DNA of 64,000 nt, from the NCBI RefSeq assembly GCF_031323975.1, contig NZ_JAVIWS010000001.1:4216001-4280000 (forward strand), in the 5' to 3' direction. Positions 38,636-49,145 of this stretch are shown piece after piece (the stretch's first letter is position 1; every line of letters begins with the position of its first letter). The position numbers were made by a program, and so were the translations under genes. The stretch comes from Escherichia ruysiae (lineage in GTDB: Bacteria; Pseudomonadota; Gammaproteobacteria; Enterobacterales; Enterobacteriaceae). The notes under the pieces are model-generated. The model searched no databases. It had not been told where the DNA came from and saw only the letters and a program-made list of their open reading frames with translations.

Positions 38636-40294
38636 ATGATTCTTGAGCGCGTTGAAATTGTGGGTTTTCGCGGTATCAACCGTTTATCGTTGATGCTGGA
38701 ACAAAACAATGTCCTGATTGGGGAGAACGCGTGGGGTAAATCCAGCTTGCTGGACGCTTTAACCCTGCTGTTATCGCCAGAGTCAGATCTCTACCATTTT
38801 GAGCGCGACGATTTCTGGTTTCCGACGGGAGATATCAATGGGCGGGAACATCATCTGCATATCATTTTGACCTTCCGCGAATCGCTGCCAGGCCGGCATC
38901 GGGTGCGCCGCTATCGTCCGCTGGAAGCGTGCTGGACGCCGTGCGCCGATGGCTATCACCGTATTTTTTATCGCCTGGAAGGGGAGAGTGCGGAAGACGG
39001 CAGTGTGATGACACTCCGCAGTTTTCTCGATAAAGACGGACATCCGATTGATGTCGAGGATATTAACGATCAGGCACGCCATCTGGTGCGTTTAATGCCG
39101 GTGCTGCGCTTGCGTGATGCCCGTTTTATGCGCCGTATTCGTAGTGGCACGGTGCCAAATGTCCCCAATGTGGAAGTCACCGCACGCCAGCTCGATTTCC
39201 TCGCCCGTGAGTTATCCTCGCATCCACAAAATCTCTCTGATGGGCAGATTCGTCAGGGACTTTCGGCAATGGTGCAACTGCTTGAGCATTATTTCTCTGA
39301 GCAGGGAGCCGGACAGGCGAGATATCGTTTAATGCGGCGGCGAGCCAGCAATGAGCAACGAAGCTGGCGATATCTGGATATCATCAACCGGATGATTGAC
39401 CGGCCCGGAGGTCGCTCGTATAGGGTTATTTTGCTCGGCCTGTTTGCCACTTTATTGCAGGCAAAAGGTACATTACGGCTGGATAAAGACGCCCGTCCAT
39501 TATTGCTGATAGAAGATCCAGAAACCCGTTTACACCCCATTATGCTTTCCGTTGCCTGGCATCTGCTGAATCTTCTGCCATTGCAACGTATTGCTACAAC
39601 CAACTCTGGCGAGCTGCTTTCGTTAACACCGGTAGAGCATGTTTGCCGTCTGGTGCGTGAATCTTCTCGCGTTGCCGCCTGGCGTCTGGGGCCGAGTGGC
39701 TTGAGTACTGAAGATAGCCGACGCATATCCTTTCATATTCGTTTTAATCGTCCGTCATCGCTGTTTGCTCGCTGCTGGTTGCTGGTGGAAGGGGAAACAG
39801 AAACCTGGGTTATCAATGAACTGGCGCGCCAGTGTGGACACCATTTCGATGCCGAAGGGATCAAGGTCATTGAATTTGCCCAGTCCGGGCTAAAGCCACT
39901 GGTTAAATTTGCCCGGCGAATGGGGATTGAATGGCATGTACTGGTCGATGGCGATGAAGCAGGGAAGAAATATGCCGCTACGGTACGCAGCCTGTTGAAT
40001 AACGATCGGGAAGCTGAACGAGAACATTTAACGGCGTTACCGGCGCTGGATATGGAACATTTTATGTATCGCCAGGGATTTTCCGATGTGTTCCACCGCG
40101 TGGCGCAGATCCCGGAAAATGTGCCGATGAATCTGCGCAAAATTATCTCGAAGGCGATCCATCGCTCTTCCAAACCCGATCTTGCCATTGAAGTGGCAAT
40201 GGAGGCCGGCCGTCGTGGTGTGGAATCCGTACCGACGCTGCTGAAAAAAATGTTCTCACGCGTGCTGTGGCTGGCGCGCGGTCGGGCAGATTAA
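38636..40294 (+). CDS. ybjD: YbjD, OLD-family ATPase/TOPRIM nuclease-like protein
   Basis: A 552-residue protein. The N-terminal ABC-type ATPase has Walker A GENAWGKSS at 29-37 and Walker B-like LLIEDPETRLHP. The C-terminal TOPRIM domain has LLVEGETETWVI (acidic metal residue) and LVDGDEAGKKYA (DxD-type). It resembles the P2 OLD nuclease family and GajA-type proteins in layout. Function in E. coli is not established; a DNA repair or phage-defence role is plausible, but no partner helicase gene is adjacent. It overlaps convergent ybjX by 4 bp. Confidence 0.9.
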   Translation: MILERVEIVGFRGINRLSLMLEQNNVLIGENAWGKSSLLDALTLLLSPESDLYHFERDDFWFPTGDINGREHHLHIILTFRESLPGRHRVRRYRPLEACWTPCADGYHRIFYRLEGESAEDGSVMTLRSFLDKDGHPIDVEDINDQARHLVRLMPVLRLRDARFMRRIRSGTVPNVPNVEVTARQLDFLARELSSHPQNLSDGQIRQGLSAMVQLLEHYFSEQGAGQARYRLMRRRASNEQRSWRYLDIINRMIDRPGGRSYRVILLGLFATLLQAKGTLRLDKDARPLLLIEDPETRLHPIMLSVAWHLLNLLPLQRIATTNSGELLSLTPVEHVCRLVRESSRVAAWRLGPSGLSTEDSRRISFHIRFNRPSSLFARCWLLVEGETETWVINELARQCGHHFDAEGIKVIEFAQSGLKPLVKFARRMGIEWHVLVDGDEAGKKYAATVRSLLNNDREAEREHLTALPALDMEHFMYRQGFSDVFHRVAQIPENVPMNLRKIISKAIHRSSKPDLAIEVAMEAGRRGVESVPTLLKKMFSRVLWLARGRAD

Positions 40295-41283
40295 CCGCGA
40301 AACATCGTTGCCATCTGTGGCTGAATGGCGTCGAGCATCTCATAGCGCCGACGGTATTCAGCTCGTTTTTTACTGGCGATTTCGGCAACTTCTTTTCGTG
40401 CTATCAGTGCCGGAAGGCGGTAATGGCGTTCAGCATCACATACGCCGCCAACCGATTCCCAGAAAGCGTTGTAATCTGCATGGATCTTGCCTTCTTTATC
40501 GCGATAACGCAGGCTGCGGTAAATATGCGTTTCATTACTGACGGCAATGATTTGCTCTACCTGTAAACGTTGGGCAAACAGGCAGGCCGCTTCCATCACG
40601 AGGCGTTTTGGAAATAGCCCGTGGCAGGCTTTCGTCGCATTCTGAATTTCCTGATGCGGAATTTCCCATTTCGCACCTTGCAGTCCACCAATAAACATCG
40701 TTCTTTTCCCCTGATATTCACACAGGGTAAAAGTGATCTCTGCCAGAGGAATACCTTCACTGTTGCGGAACAGGATTGTGCTGTCACCTTCTTTATCCAT
40801 TGAGATCATCATGGTCAGCTCAAGCGTGAACGGCTCACCATTTTTACCTTCCAGCTTCGCCAGTTGCAGGCCGGGGGTATTCAAATATAAGCTGAATTCT
40901 TCTGCCGACATACACGCACGCAGCAATGCATAATGGTAACGTAGTGCCTCGAGTAATTGCTTACGGCTAAGATTGGCGGCAAGGTAAGGGCGATGCAGAC
41001 GAACAGGCAGTCGCGGCTGGCGTGTTAACAGCGTATTGAGATTAGGCCAGTGGGATAGTTCGTTCATCCATTCAACGCTTAAGCGCGGCATAATCAACGA
41101 GCGCAGCAAAAATTTCTGACGAAAGCTACGTCGGTGCCAGAATTTACCTGGTCGACACTGTCCGCGTGCCAGACTAAGAAAAAGAGACAGGCTGCTGAGA
41201 GATTCAGATGGCGTAAAGGACCGTTCAGTTAGCTGCGACATATTCATGAAATCAATGGTTATACATGACGCCGATTTCACCAT
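40291..41283 (-). CDS. ybjX: YbjX, VirK/DUF535-family protein
   Basis: A 330-residue cytoplasmic-looking protein of the DUF535/VirK family. Conserved features are LEGKNGEPFTLELTMMISMDKEGDSTI, FIGGLQGAKWEIPHQEI and FWESVGG. Homologues affect antimicrobial-peptide resistance and invasion in Salmonella and Shigella and are PhoP-regulated; the biochemical role is unknown. Divergent from macA, 114 bp away. Confidence 0.9.
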   Translation of the reverse strand: MVKSASCITIDFMNMSQLTERSFTPSESLSSLSLFLSLARGQCRPGKFWHRRSFRQKFLLRSLIMPRLSVEWMNELSHWPNLNTLLTRQPRLPVRLHRPYLAANLSRKQLLEALRYHYALLRACMSAEEFSLYLNTPGLQLAKLEGKNGEPFTLELTMMISMDKEGDSTILFRNSEGIPLAEITFTLCEYQGKRTMFIGGLQGAKWEIPHQEIQNATKACHGLFPKRLVMEAACLFAQRLQVEQIIAVSNETHIYRSLRYRDKEGKIHADYNAFWESVGGVCDAERHYRLPALIARKEVAEIASKKRAEYRRRYEMLDAIQPQMATMFRG

Positions 41284-41397
41284 TGCGTATCTTAACCAAA
41301 CATCAATAGTGTGATTACTAACGTAAATTTTAGGGTTTTGTTGATATTTCGTTGAAGTTGATGACCCGGATTGGCATATGGAGTATTCAGAATATTT

Positions 41398-42513
41398 ATG
41401 AAAAATCGGAGAACCGTGAAGAAACGTTACGTTATTGCGCTGGTGATAGTCATCGCCGGGCTGATTGCGTTATGGAGAATTCTCAACGCGCCCGTGCCGA
41501 CTTATCAGACACTGATTGTTCGCCCCGGTGATTTGCAGCAAAGCGTACTGGCGACCGGAAAGCTGGACGCGCTGCGTAAGGTTGACGTGGGCGCGCAGGT
41601 TAGCGGTCAGTTGAAAACGCTGTCGGTGGCGATTGGCGATAAAGTTAAAAAAGATCAGCTTTTAGGGGTTATTGATCCTGAGCAGGCTGAAAACCAGATC
41701 AAGGAAGTGGAAGCAACACTGATGGAGCTGCGCGCGCAGCGGCAACAGGCGGAAGCGGAGTTGAAACTGGCGCGGGTGACGTATTCACGTCAACAACGTC
41801 TGGCGCAAACGCAGGCGGTTTCACAACAGGATCTCGACACCGCCGCGACGGAGATGGCTGTGAAACAGGCGCAAATCGGCACTATTGACGCGCAAATCAA
41901 GCGCAATCAGGCCTCTCTCGACACCGCTAAAACCAATCTTGATTACACCCGCATCGTTGCCCCGATGGCCGGGGAAGTCACGCAAATCACCACTCTGCAA
42001 GGTCAGACGGTGATTGCCGCACAACAAGCACCGAACATTCTGACGCTGGCGGATATGAGCACCATGCTGGTAAAAGCGCAGGTTTCTGAAGCGGACGTCA
42101 TTCACCTGAAGCCGGGGCAAAAAGCCTGGTTTACGGTGCTTGGCGATCCGCTGACGCGCTACGAAGGGCAGATTAAAGACGTGCTACCGACGCCGGAAAA
42201 GGTTAACGACGCCATTTTCTACTATGCCCGTTTTGAAGTCCCAAACCCCAATGGTTTGCTGCGACTGGATATGACCGCACAGGTTCATATTCAGCTCACC
42301 GATGTGAAAAACGTGCTGACGATCCCTCTGTCAGCGTTAGGCGATCCGGTTGGTGATAATCGTTATAAGGTTAAATTGTTGCGTAATGGTGAAACACGCG
42401 AGCGTGAAGTGACGATTGGCGCACGTAACGATACCGATGTTGAGATTGTCAAAGGGCTGGAAGCGGGCGATGAAGTGGTGATTGGTGAGGCCAAGCCAGG
42501 AGCTGCGCAATGA
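41398..42513 (+). CDS. macA: MacA, periplasmic adaptor of the MacAB-TolC pump
   Basis: A 371-residue membrane fusion protein. One N-terminal membrane helix ([20 protein letters not shown]), lipoyl halves ([28 protein letters not shown] and [15 protein letters not shown]), a long coiled-coil hairpin (EAEL ... [18 protein letters not shown]) and beta-barrel domains. Role: links MacB to TolC for macrolide, heme and enterotoxin export. ATG 41398 gives the standard N terminus; a longer TTG frame is not credible. Its stop overlaps the macB start by 4 bp. Confidence 0.95.
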   Translation: MKNRRTVKKRYVIALVIVIAGLIALWRILNAPVPTYQTLIVRPGDLQQSVLATGKLDALRKVDVGAQVSGQLKTLSVAIGDKVKKDQLLGVIDPEQAENQIKEVEATLMELRAQRQQAEAELKLARVTYSRQQRLAQTQAVSQQDLDTAATEMAVKQAQIGTIDAQIKRNQASLDTAKTNLDYTRIVAPMAGEVTQITTLQGQTVIAAQQAPNILTLADMSTMLVKAQVSEADVIHLKPGQKAWFTVLGDPLTRYEGQIKDVLPTPEKVNDAIFYYARFEVPNPNGLLRLDMTAQVHIQLTDVKNVLTIPLSALGDPVGDNRYKVKLLRNGETREREVTIGARNDTDVEIVKGLEAGDEVVIGEAKPGAAQ

Positions 42514-44456
42514 CGCCTTTGCTCGAATTGAAGGATATTCGCCGCAGCTATCCCGCTGGGGATGAGCAGGTCGAGGTGCTGAAGGGCATCAGCCTTGATA
42601 TTTATGCCGGTGAGATGGTGGCGATTGTCGGCGCTTCGGGTTCTGGTAAATCGACCCTGATGAATATTCTCGGCTGCCTGGATAAAGCCACCAGCGGCAC
42701 CTATCGCGTTGCCGGTCAGGATGTTGCCACACTGGACGCCGATGCGCTGGCGCAACTGCGCCGCGAGCATTTTGGCTTTATTTTCCAGCGTTACCATTTG
42801 CTTTCGCATTTAACCGCCGAGCAGAACGTTGAAGTACCCGCCGTCTATGCCGGTCTTGAGAGGAAACAGCGACTGCTACGCGCCCAGGAGTTACTGCAAC
42901 GACTGGGGCTGGAAGACCGCACAGAATATTACCCTGCGCAGCTTTCCGGCGGTCAGCAACAGCGCGTCAGTATCGCGCGGGCATTGATGAACGGCGGGCA
43001 GGTGATCCTTGCCGATGAACCGACCGGCGCACTGGACAGCCATTCTGGCGAAGAGGTCATGGCGATCCTGCATCAGTTACGCGATCGCGGGCACACGGTG
43101 ATTATTGTCACCCACGATCCGCAGGTCGCTGCTCAGGCCGAGCGGGTGATCGAAATTCGCGACGGCGAAATCGTGCGCAATCCGCCCGCTATTGAAAAGG
43201 AGAATGTTGCTGGCGGGACGGAGCCTGTAGTCAAAACGGCGTCTGGCTGGCGGCAGTTTGTCAGCGGTTTTAACGAGGCGCTGACGATGGCGTGGCGGGC
43301 GCTGGCAGCGAATAAAATGCGTACTTTACTGACCATGCTGGGGATTATTATCGGTATTGCGTCGGTGGTTTCTATTGTCGTGGTGGGCGACGCCGCCAAA
43401 CAAATGGTGCTGGCGGATATTCGTTCTATTGGTACGAATACTATTGATGTCTATCCCGGGAAAGATTTTGGCGATGACGATCCGCAATATCAACAGGCGC
43501 TTAAATACGACGACTTAATCGCTATTCAAAAACAACCGTGGGTCGCCTCTGCCACCCCCGCTGTCTCGCAAAACCTGCGCCTGCGTTATAACAATGTTGA
43601 TGTAGCTGCCAGTGCCAATGGCGTGAGCGGCGATTATTTCAATGTCTATGGCATGACCTTCAGCGAAGGCAACACCTTTAATCAGGAGCAACTCAACGGT
43701 CGCGCGCAGGTCGTCGTTCTCGACAGTAATACCCGCCGTCAGCTTTTCCCGCATAAAGCGGATGTGGTTGGCGAGGTGATTCTGGTTGGTAATATGCCAG
43801 CGAGGGTCATCGGCGTAGCGGAAGAAAAACAGTCGATGTTTGGTAGCAGTAAAGTGCTGCGCGTGTGGTTGCCTTACAGCACGATGTCCGGGCGAGTTAT
43901 GGGACAGTCGTGGCTTAACTCAATTACCGTAAGAGTGAAAGAAGGCTTTGACAGCGCCGAGGCGGAACAGCAACTGACGCGTTTGTTGTCGCTGCGTCAC
44001 GGCAAAAAGGATTTCTTCACCTGGAACATGGACGGCGTCTTGAAAACCGTCGAAAAGACCACACGTACTTTACAACTGTTTCTGACGCTGGTGGCGGTGA
44101 TTTCGCTGGTGGTTGGAGGCATTGGTGTAATGAACATTATGCTGGTGTCAGTGACCGAGCGAACGCGGGAAATTGGCATTCGCATGGCTGTGGGGGCGCG
44201 AGCCAGCGATGTACTGCAACAGTTTCTGATCGAAGCCGTGCTGGTTTGTCTGGTGGGTGGCGCGTTGGGGATCTCTCTTTCGCTGTTAATCGCTTTCACC
44301 TTGCAGCTTTTTTTACCCGGCTGGGAAATTGGCTTTTCTCCGTTGGCGCTGCTGCTGGCGTTTCTTTGCTCGACCATTACCGGGATTTTATTCGGCTGGC
44401 TGCCTGCGAGAAATGCGGCACGGCTGGATCCAGTGGATGCTCTGGCGCGAGAGTAG
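42510..44456 (+). CDS. macB: MacB, macrolide export ABC transporter
   Basis: A 648-residue MacB-type ABC protein. N-terminal ATPase: Walker [10 protein letters not shown] at 41-49, signature [16 protein letters not shown], Walker [13 protein letters not shown]. One helix ([20 protein letters not shown]) precedes a large periplasmic domain. Three C-terminal helices follow, with the FtsX-type [19 protein letters not shown] segment. Role: mechanotransmission of periplasmic substrates through MacA and TolC. A terminator hairpin follows, shared with convergent cspD. Confidence 0.95.
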   Translation: MTPLLELKDIRRSYPAGDEQVEVLKGISLDIYAGEMVAIVGASGSGKSTLMNILGCLDKATSGTYRVAGQDVATLDADALAQLRREHFGFIFQRYHLLSHLTAEQNVEVPAVYAGLERKQRLLRAQELLQRLGLEDRTEYYPAQLSGGQQQRVSIARALMNGGQVILADEPTGALDSHSGEEVMAILHQLRDRGHTVIIVTHDPQVAAQAERVIEIRDGEIVRNPPAIEKENVAGGTEPVVKTASGWRQFVSGFNEALTMAWRALAANKMRTLLTMLGIIIGIASVVSIVVVGDAAKQMVLADIRSIGTNTIDVYPGKDFGDDDPQYQQALKYDDLIAIQKQPWVASATPAVSQNLRLRYNNVDVAASANGVSGDYFNVYGMTFSEGNTFNQEQLNGRAQVVVLDSNTRRQLFPHKADVVGEVILVGNMPARVIGVAEEKQSMFGSSKVLRVWLPYSTMSGRVMGQSWLNSITVRVKEGFDSAEAEQQLTRLLSLRHGKKDFFTWNMDGVLKTVEKTTRTLQLFLTLVAVISLVVGGIGVMNIMLVSVTERTREIGIRMAVGARASDVLQQFLIEAVLVCLVGGALGISLSLLIAFTLQLFLPGWEIGFSPLALLLAFLCSTITGILFGWLPARNAARLDPVDALARE

Positions 44457-44467
44457 TATTTGAGATA

Positions 44468-44496
44468 AAAATGCCAGCCGATCGGGCTGGCATTTT
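44468..44496. terminator. Bidirectional terminator macB/cspD
   Basis: Perfect 12-bp inverted repeat AAAATGCCAGCC / GGCTGGCATTTT with a short loop, 11 bp after macB and 33 bp before the cspD stop. Confidence 0.85.
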
Positions 44497-44528
44497 GCCT
44501 GTAGGATGTACACAATGAGACAGAAGAG

Positions 44529-44753
44529 CTATGCGACTGCCGCTTCTACTTCGACGGGCACAATAACACTGGCATGATTGCCTTTTGGCCCCTGGTGGAC
44601 ATCAAACTGAACGGATTGCCCAGCTTTTAGCGTTCTGTAACCATCCATCTGGATGGTGGAATAATGAGCGAAAATATCTTCGCCGCCGCCTTCAGGGCAG
44701 ATGAAACCAAACCCTTTGGCATTGTTGAACCACTTAACAGTACCCTTTTCCAT
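44529..44753 (-). CDS. cspD: CspD, cold-shock-like DNA replication inhibitor
   Basis: A 74-residue CSD-fold protein with RNP1 GFGFICPEGG and RNP2-like DIFAHYSTI. Unlike CspA it is induced in stationary phase and starvation, binds single-stranded DNA/RNA and inhibits replication. The start MEKGTVKWF is the family start; the longer frame upstream is ignored. Divergent from clpS. Confidence 0.95.
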   Translation of the reverse strand: MEKGTVKWFNNAKGFGFICPEGGGEDIFAHYSTIQMDGYRTLKAGQSVQFDVHQGPKGNHASVIVPVEVEAAVA

Positions 44754-45075
44754 GCTTCGACATCCTTCGCAAATCTTATACAAGTAAGATGGAATAAACC
44801 GGGGTCAGAGAGGGGGCAGTTCAAAACCTCGCCAACTCTAGAAATACAATTTAGAGAAATAGGGCGAGTCGTCAAGCGTTTGACAGGGGCCAGGGGGTAG
44901 GTATGCATCAAAAATTTGAAGCAGTTAACGCTATTGACAGTAACGTGACTGATGTCGCTGATGCCAACGATAGATGATACTTATCTATTATGTGGAGTAG
45001 ATTGGTCAGGCAAATAAGCTCTTGTCAGCGGCAGAGCGTTCTGCCGATAACCGTAACCGAAGATGATAACTGACA
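44754..45075. other. Non-coding gap cspD to clpS
   Basis: 322 bp between divergent cspD and clpS, holding both promoters. An AT-rich inverted segment lies near 44838-44856 (CTAGAAATAC ... TTTAGAG). No coding frame or recognised RNA is seen. Confidence 0.5.
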
Positions 45076-45396
45076 ATGGGTAAAACGAACGACTGGCTGG
45101 ACTTTGATCAACTGGCGGAAGAAAAAGTGCGTGACGCGCTAAAACCGCCATCTATGTATAAAGTGATATTAGTCAATGATGATTACACTCCGATGGAGTT
45201 TGTTATTGACGTGTTACAAAAATTCTTTTCTTATGATGTAGAACGTGCAACGCAATTGATGCTCGCTGTTCACTACCAGGGGAAGGCCATTTGCGGAGTC
45301 TTTACCGCCGAGGTTGCAGAAACCAAAGTGGCGATGGTGAACAAGTACGCGAGGGAGAACGAGCATCCATTGCTGTGTACGCTGGAAAAAGCCTGA
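45076..45396 (+). CDS. clpS: ClpS, N-end rule adaptor
   Basis: A 106-residue adaptor. Flexible N-terminal tail, then core [20 protein letters not shown] with the N-degron-binding Asp residues (NDD) and the [19 protein letters not shown] region. Role: hands substrates with Leu, Phe, Tyr or Trp N termini to ClpAP. 30 bp before clpA, same operon. Confidence 0.96.
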
Positions 45397-45426
45397 ATGC
45401 AGGCATAAAAATTGGGGGAGGTGCCT

Positions 45427-47703
45427 ATGCTCAATCAAGAACTGGAACTCAGTTTAAACATGGCTTTCGCCAGAGCGCGCGAGCACCGTCATGAGTTTAT
45501 GACCGTCGAGCACTTGTTACTGGCATTGCTCAGTAATCCGTCTGCTCGGGAGGCGCTGGAAGCATGTTCCGTGGATCTGGTGGCGCTCCGTCAGGAACTG
45601 GAAGCCTTTATTGAACAAACCACACCCGTTCTGCCTGCCAGTGAAGAGGAGCGCGACACACAGCCGACGCTGAGTTTTCAGCGTGTACTGCAACGTGCGG
45701 TCTTCCATGTTCAGTCCTCCGGTCGCAGTGAGGTTACCGGTGCGAATGTTCTGGTTGCTATCTTTAGCGAACAGGAGTCACAGGCGGCGTATCTGTTGCG
45801 CAAACATGAAGTCAGCCGTCTCGATGTGGTGAACTTTATTTCTCATGGCACGCGTAAAGACGAGCCATCTCAGTCTTCTGAACCAGGAAACCAGCCGAGC
45901 AGTGAAGAACAAGCTGGTGGGGAGGACCGTATGGAGAATTTCACGACTAACCTGAACCAGCTTGCACGCGTGGGAGGAATCGACCCGCTGATTGGTCGTG
46001 AGAAGGAACTGGAGCGCGCCATTCAGGTTCTCTGTCGCCGCCGTAAAAACAACCCGCTGCTGGTCGGGGAGTCTGGCGTCGGTAAAACCGCCATTGCGGA
46101 AGGTCTTGCCTGGCGTATTGTTCAGGGCGATGTACCGGAAGTGATGGCTGACTGTACGATTTACTCCCTCGATATCGGTTCTCTGTTAGCGGGCACCAAA
46201 TATCGCGGCGACTTTGAAAAACGTTTCAAAGCATTGCTTAAACAACTTGAGCAGGATACAAACAGCATCCTGTTTATTGATGAGATCCACACCATCATCG
46301 GCGCAGGTGCAGCCTCTGGCGGTCAGGTGGATGCAGCTAACCTGATCAAACCGTTGCTCTCCAGCGGTAAAATTCGCGTAATTGGTTCGACAACCTATCA
46401 GGAGTTCAGCAACATTTTCGAGAAAGACCGTGCTTTGGCGCGTCGCTTCCAGAAAATTGATATTACTGAACCGTCGATCGAAGAAACTGTTCAAATCATC
46501 AACGGCCTGAAACCGAAGTACGAAGCGCACCACGACGTGCGTTATACCGCGAAAGCGGTGCGTGCGGCGGTAGAGCTGGCGGTGAAATACATAAACGATC
46601 GTCATCTGCCGGATAAAGCGATTGACGTTATCGACGAAGCGGGCGCTCGCGCACGCCTGATGCCGGTAAGCAAGCGCAAGAAAACGGTCAATGTGGCGGA
46701 TATTGAGTCCGTGGTAGCCCGTATTGCGCGTATTCCAGAGAAGAGCGTTTCTCAGAGTGACCGCGATACGCTGAGAAACCTCGGTGATCGCCTGAAAATG
46801 CTGGTCTTCGGTCAGGATAAAGCCATTGAGGCGCTGACTGAGGCTATCAAGATGGCGCGTGCGGGTTTAGGCCACGAACATAAACCGGTCGGTTCGTTCC
46901 TGTTTGCTGGTCCAACTGGGGTCGGGAAAACCGAGGTGACGGTACAGCTTTCCAAAGCCCTGGGCATTGAGCTTTTACGCTTTGATATGTCCGAGTATAT
47001 GGAGCGTCATACCGTCAGCCGCCTGATTGGTGCACCTCCGGGATACGTTGGTTTTGATCAGGGTGGTCTGCTGACCGATGCGGTGATCAAACATCCGCAC
47101 GCGGTGCTGCTGCTGGACGAAATCGAGAAAGCGCATCCGGACGTATTCAACATTCTGTTGCAGGTGATGGACAACGGCACGCTGACCGATAACAACGGAC
47201 GCAAGGCAGATTTCCGTAACGTGGTGCTGGTGATGACCACCAACGCCGGGGTACGTGAAACCGAGCGCAAATCTATTGGCCTTATCCACCAGGATAACAG
47301 CACCGATGCGATGGAAGAGATCAAGAAGATCTTTACGCCAGAGTTCCGTAACCGTCTCGACAACATTATCTGGTTCGATCATCTGTCAACCGACGTAATC
47401 CATCAGGTGGTGGATAAATTCATCGTCGAGTTGCAGGTTCAGTTGGATCAAAAAGGTGTTTCTCTGGAAGTGAGTCAGGAAGCACGTAACTGGCTGGCCG
47501 AGAAAGGTTACGACCGGGCAATGGGTGCACGTCCGATGGCTCGCGTCATTCAGGACAACCTGAAAAAACCGCTCGCTAACGAACTGCTGTTTGGCTCGCT
47601 GGTGGACGGCGGCCAGGTCACTGTTGCACTGGATAAAGAGAAAAATGAGCTGACCTACGGGTTCCAGAGTGCGCAAAAGCACAAGGCGGAAGCAGCGCAT
47701 TAA
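45427..47703 (+). CDS. clpA: ClpA, AAA+ unfoldase of ClpAP protease
   Basis: A 758-residue HSP100 protein. N-domain 1-140; D1 Walker A GESGVGKT near 214; D2 Walker [10 protein letters not shown] near 495; the IGL-type loop [11 protein letters not shown] binds ClpP. Role: unfolds and feeds proteins to ClpP. The known internal start is visible: Met169 at 45931 (RMENFTTN) behind GGTGGGGAGG, giving the shorter ClpA65. A strong terminator follows, then the CRISPR locus. Confidence 0.97.
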   Translation: MLNQELELSLNMAFARAREHRHEFMTVEHLLLALLSNPSAREALEACSVDLVALRQELEAFIEQTTPVLPASEEERDTQPTLSFQRVLQRAVFHVQSSGRSEVTGANVLVAIFSEQESQAAYLLRKHEVSRLDVVNFISHGTRKDEPSQSSEPGNQPSSEEQAGGEDRMENFTTNLNQLARVGGIDPLIGREKELERAIQVLCRRRKNNPLLVGESGVGKTAIAEGLAWRIVQGDVPEVMADCTIYSLDIGSLLAGTKYRGDFEKRFKALLKQLEQDTNSILFIDEIHTIIGAGAASGGQVDAANLIKPLLSSGKIRVIGSTTYQEFSNIFEKDRALARRFQKIDITEPSIEETVQIINGLKPKYEAHHDVRYTAKAVRAAVELAVKYINDRHLPDKAIDVIDEAGARARLMPVSKRKKTVNVADIESVVARIARIPEKSVSQSDRDTLRNLGDRLKMLVFGQDKAIEALTEAIKMARAGLGHEHKPVGSFLFAGPTGVGKTEVTVQLSKALGIELLRFDMSEYMERHTVSRLIGAPPGYVGFDQGGLLTDAVIKHPHAVLLLDEIEKAHPDVFNILLQVMDNGTLTDNNGRKADFRNVVLVMTTNAGVRETERKSIGLIHQDNSTDAMEEIKKIFTPEFRNRLDNIIWFDHLSTDVIHQVVDKFIVELQVQLDQKGVSLEVSQEARNWLAEKGYDRAMGARPMARVIQDNLKKPLANELLFGSLVDGGQVTVALDKEKNELTYGFQSAQKHKAEAAH

Positions 47704-47737
47704 TCTGATGGTGTAAAGCCTTTTAAGTAGGTTGATA

Positions 47738-47773
47738 AAGTCCGTAATCCTGTATGGGGTTACGGACTTTTTT
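47738..47773 (+). terminator. Terminator after clpA
   Basis: Perfect inverted repeat AAGTCCGTAA / TTACGGACTT, loop of about 12, then seven T. Strong rho-independent terminator that isolates the CRISPR array from clpA. Confidence 0.9.
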
Positions 47774-47928
47774 GTTTGTGAGGTGAGGGCGGTTGTAACC
47801 CTAATTTCTATGGTTGCTGTAACTTATTGATAATTAACGCTGCTGGAAGGCAAGGATAAAAAAGGGTGGCAGCAGGGAAATTGGATAGTTTTACTTTATT
47901 AACAACGGGCTAAACGTGTAGTATTTGA
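47774..47928 (+). promoter_or_regulatory. Leader of CRISPR array 1
   Basis: 155 bp, AT-rich, ending at the first repeat. It contains an IHF-type site (47820-47832), the block AAAAAAGGGT (GGGT 65 bp from the repeat) and GTTTTA 41 bp from the repeat. The last two recur at the same distances in the leader of array 2. An imperfect inverted repeat CTGCTG / CAGCAG lies near 47841-47876. Confidence 0.75.
47820..47832. promoter_or_regulatory. IHF-type site in leader 1
   Basis: TAACTTATTGATA is a perfect match to YAA-N4-TTGATW (IHF consensus WATCAA-N4-TTR on the other strand). It ends 97 bp before the first repeat. IHF bends leaders for Cas1-Cas2 integration in I-E and I-F systems. Confidence 0.7.
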
Positions 47929-48976
47929 GTTCACTGCCGTACAGGCAGCTTAGAAATACGTCCTGACCGATCTTCTCTTTACCATCCTGTTCACTGCCGT
48001 ACAGGCAGCTTAGAAACGGACCTGAAATACCAGTGTCTTATTCTCCTGGTTCACTGCCGTACAGGCAGCTTAGAAATGTAGATAAATAGCTGTTTGAAAG
48101 GCATGTTAGTTCACTGCCGTACAGGCAGCTTAGAAAGAAAATATTCTTGCTGATGAAGTTTCGACTGAGTTCACTGCCGTACAGGCAGCTTAGAAATCGG
48201 AATCTATTGCTAATTTGTATTTTTTAGCGTTCACTGCCGTACAGGCAGCTTAGAAAGATTGAATATCTGCGAGATCAACGGTGGTTGCGTTCACTGCCGT
48301 ACAGGCAGCTTAGAAAGCTCTGGCTACCGGCGGTTGCAGGTCTGGCTCGTTCACTGCCGTACAGGCAGCTTAGAAAGACAACGAACGCTATTTCATTGTG
48401 ACTGAATAGTTCACTGCCGTACAGGCAGCTTAGAAATGAGAAATATGCTCCGTCACATACCCTTCCGTGTTCACTGCCGTACAGGCAGCTTAGAAAAGAA
48501 ATGGTGCGGCTTCACATGGGTAGCTTATGTTCACTGCCGTACAGGCAGCTTAGAAAGTGTAGTAATTCGGACATTTTGAGTTATCGCCGTTCACTGCCGT
48601 ACAGGCAGCTTAGAAATGTTAATTTCTGGCATGAACAGCGATACATCAGTTCACTGCCGTACAGGCAGCTTAGAAAGGGGATTCCTGGTCTTCGACGGGC
48701 AGCTCGTTGTTCACTGCCGTACAGGCAGCTTAGAAAGCGATGCGGTTACCCTGTCCGCGCCCACGATAGTTCACTGCCGTACAGGCAGCTTAGAAATCAT
48801 TAATCGCTCGCGAACGCGCGCTAATGAGGTTCACTGCCGTACAGGCAGCTTAGAAAGGGTCGTCGTTCCTGCTCGATGCGTTATCGAAGTTCACTGCCGT
48901 ACAGGCAGCTTAGAAAAGACACTCTCTGGTGGAGAGAAGCGGAAGATTGTTCACTGCCGTACAGGCAGTTTCACAA
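47929..48976 (+). CRISPR. Type I-F CRISPR array 1 (18 repeats, 17 spacers)
   Basis: A 28-bp repeat beginning GTTCACTGCCG and ending CTTAGAAA, containing the CTGCC / GGCAG hairpin cut by Cas6f, repeats every 60 bp exactly; all spacers are 32 bp. The last repeat (48949-48976) keeps the first 20 bases but ends TTTCACAA, marking the distal end; the leader is therefore on the left and transcription rightward toward cas1. All 17 spacers differ. No spacer match within the window was noticed; their targets need a database search. Confidence 0.98.
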
Positions 48977-49145
48977 TACGTAATGGTAGACGTTTGGTCA
49001 TATCATGATGCTCTCAACGTCAAAACATTAGCCTTAGCACACAATAACAATTGTAATAATTGCGACAGAAATCAATTTCCTGCACAGAAATCAATGTTGT
49101 ACTAATCCTAACGCCTTAAAACAAAAATAATCACAGGATGTGTTT
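48977..49145 (+). promoter_or_regulatory. Upstream region of cas1
   Basis: 169 bp, AT-rich. Two 12-bp direct repeats ACAGAAATCAAT at 49065-49076 and 49084-49095 are 19 bp apart, about two helical turns, and may be an operator. The palindrome AACAATTGT lies just upstream. AGGA at 49135-49138 is the cas1 ribosome-binding site. The -10/-35 is not clear. Confidence 0.5.

Noticed and set aside
38636..40294. YbjD as part of a Gabija-type defence system
   Set aside because: The OLD ATPase-TOPRIM layout fits GajA, but no UvrD-like GajB partner lies beside it; ybjX and aqpZ are ordinary neighbours.
48501..49008. Open frames with repeated SLPYRQLRN or HCRTGSLE peptides
   Set aside because: They are translations of the CRISPR repeats in array 1, with no ribosome-binding site; the 60-bp period keeps the frame open by chance.
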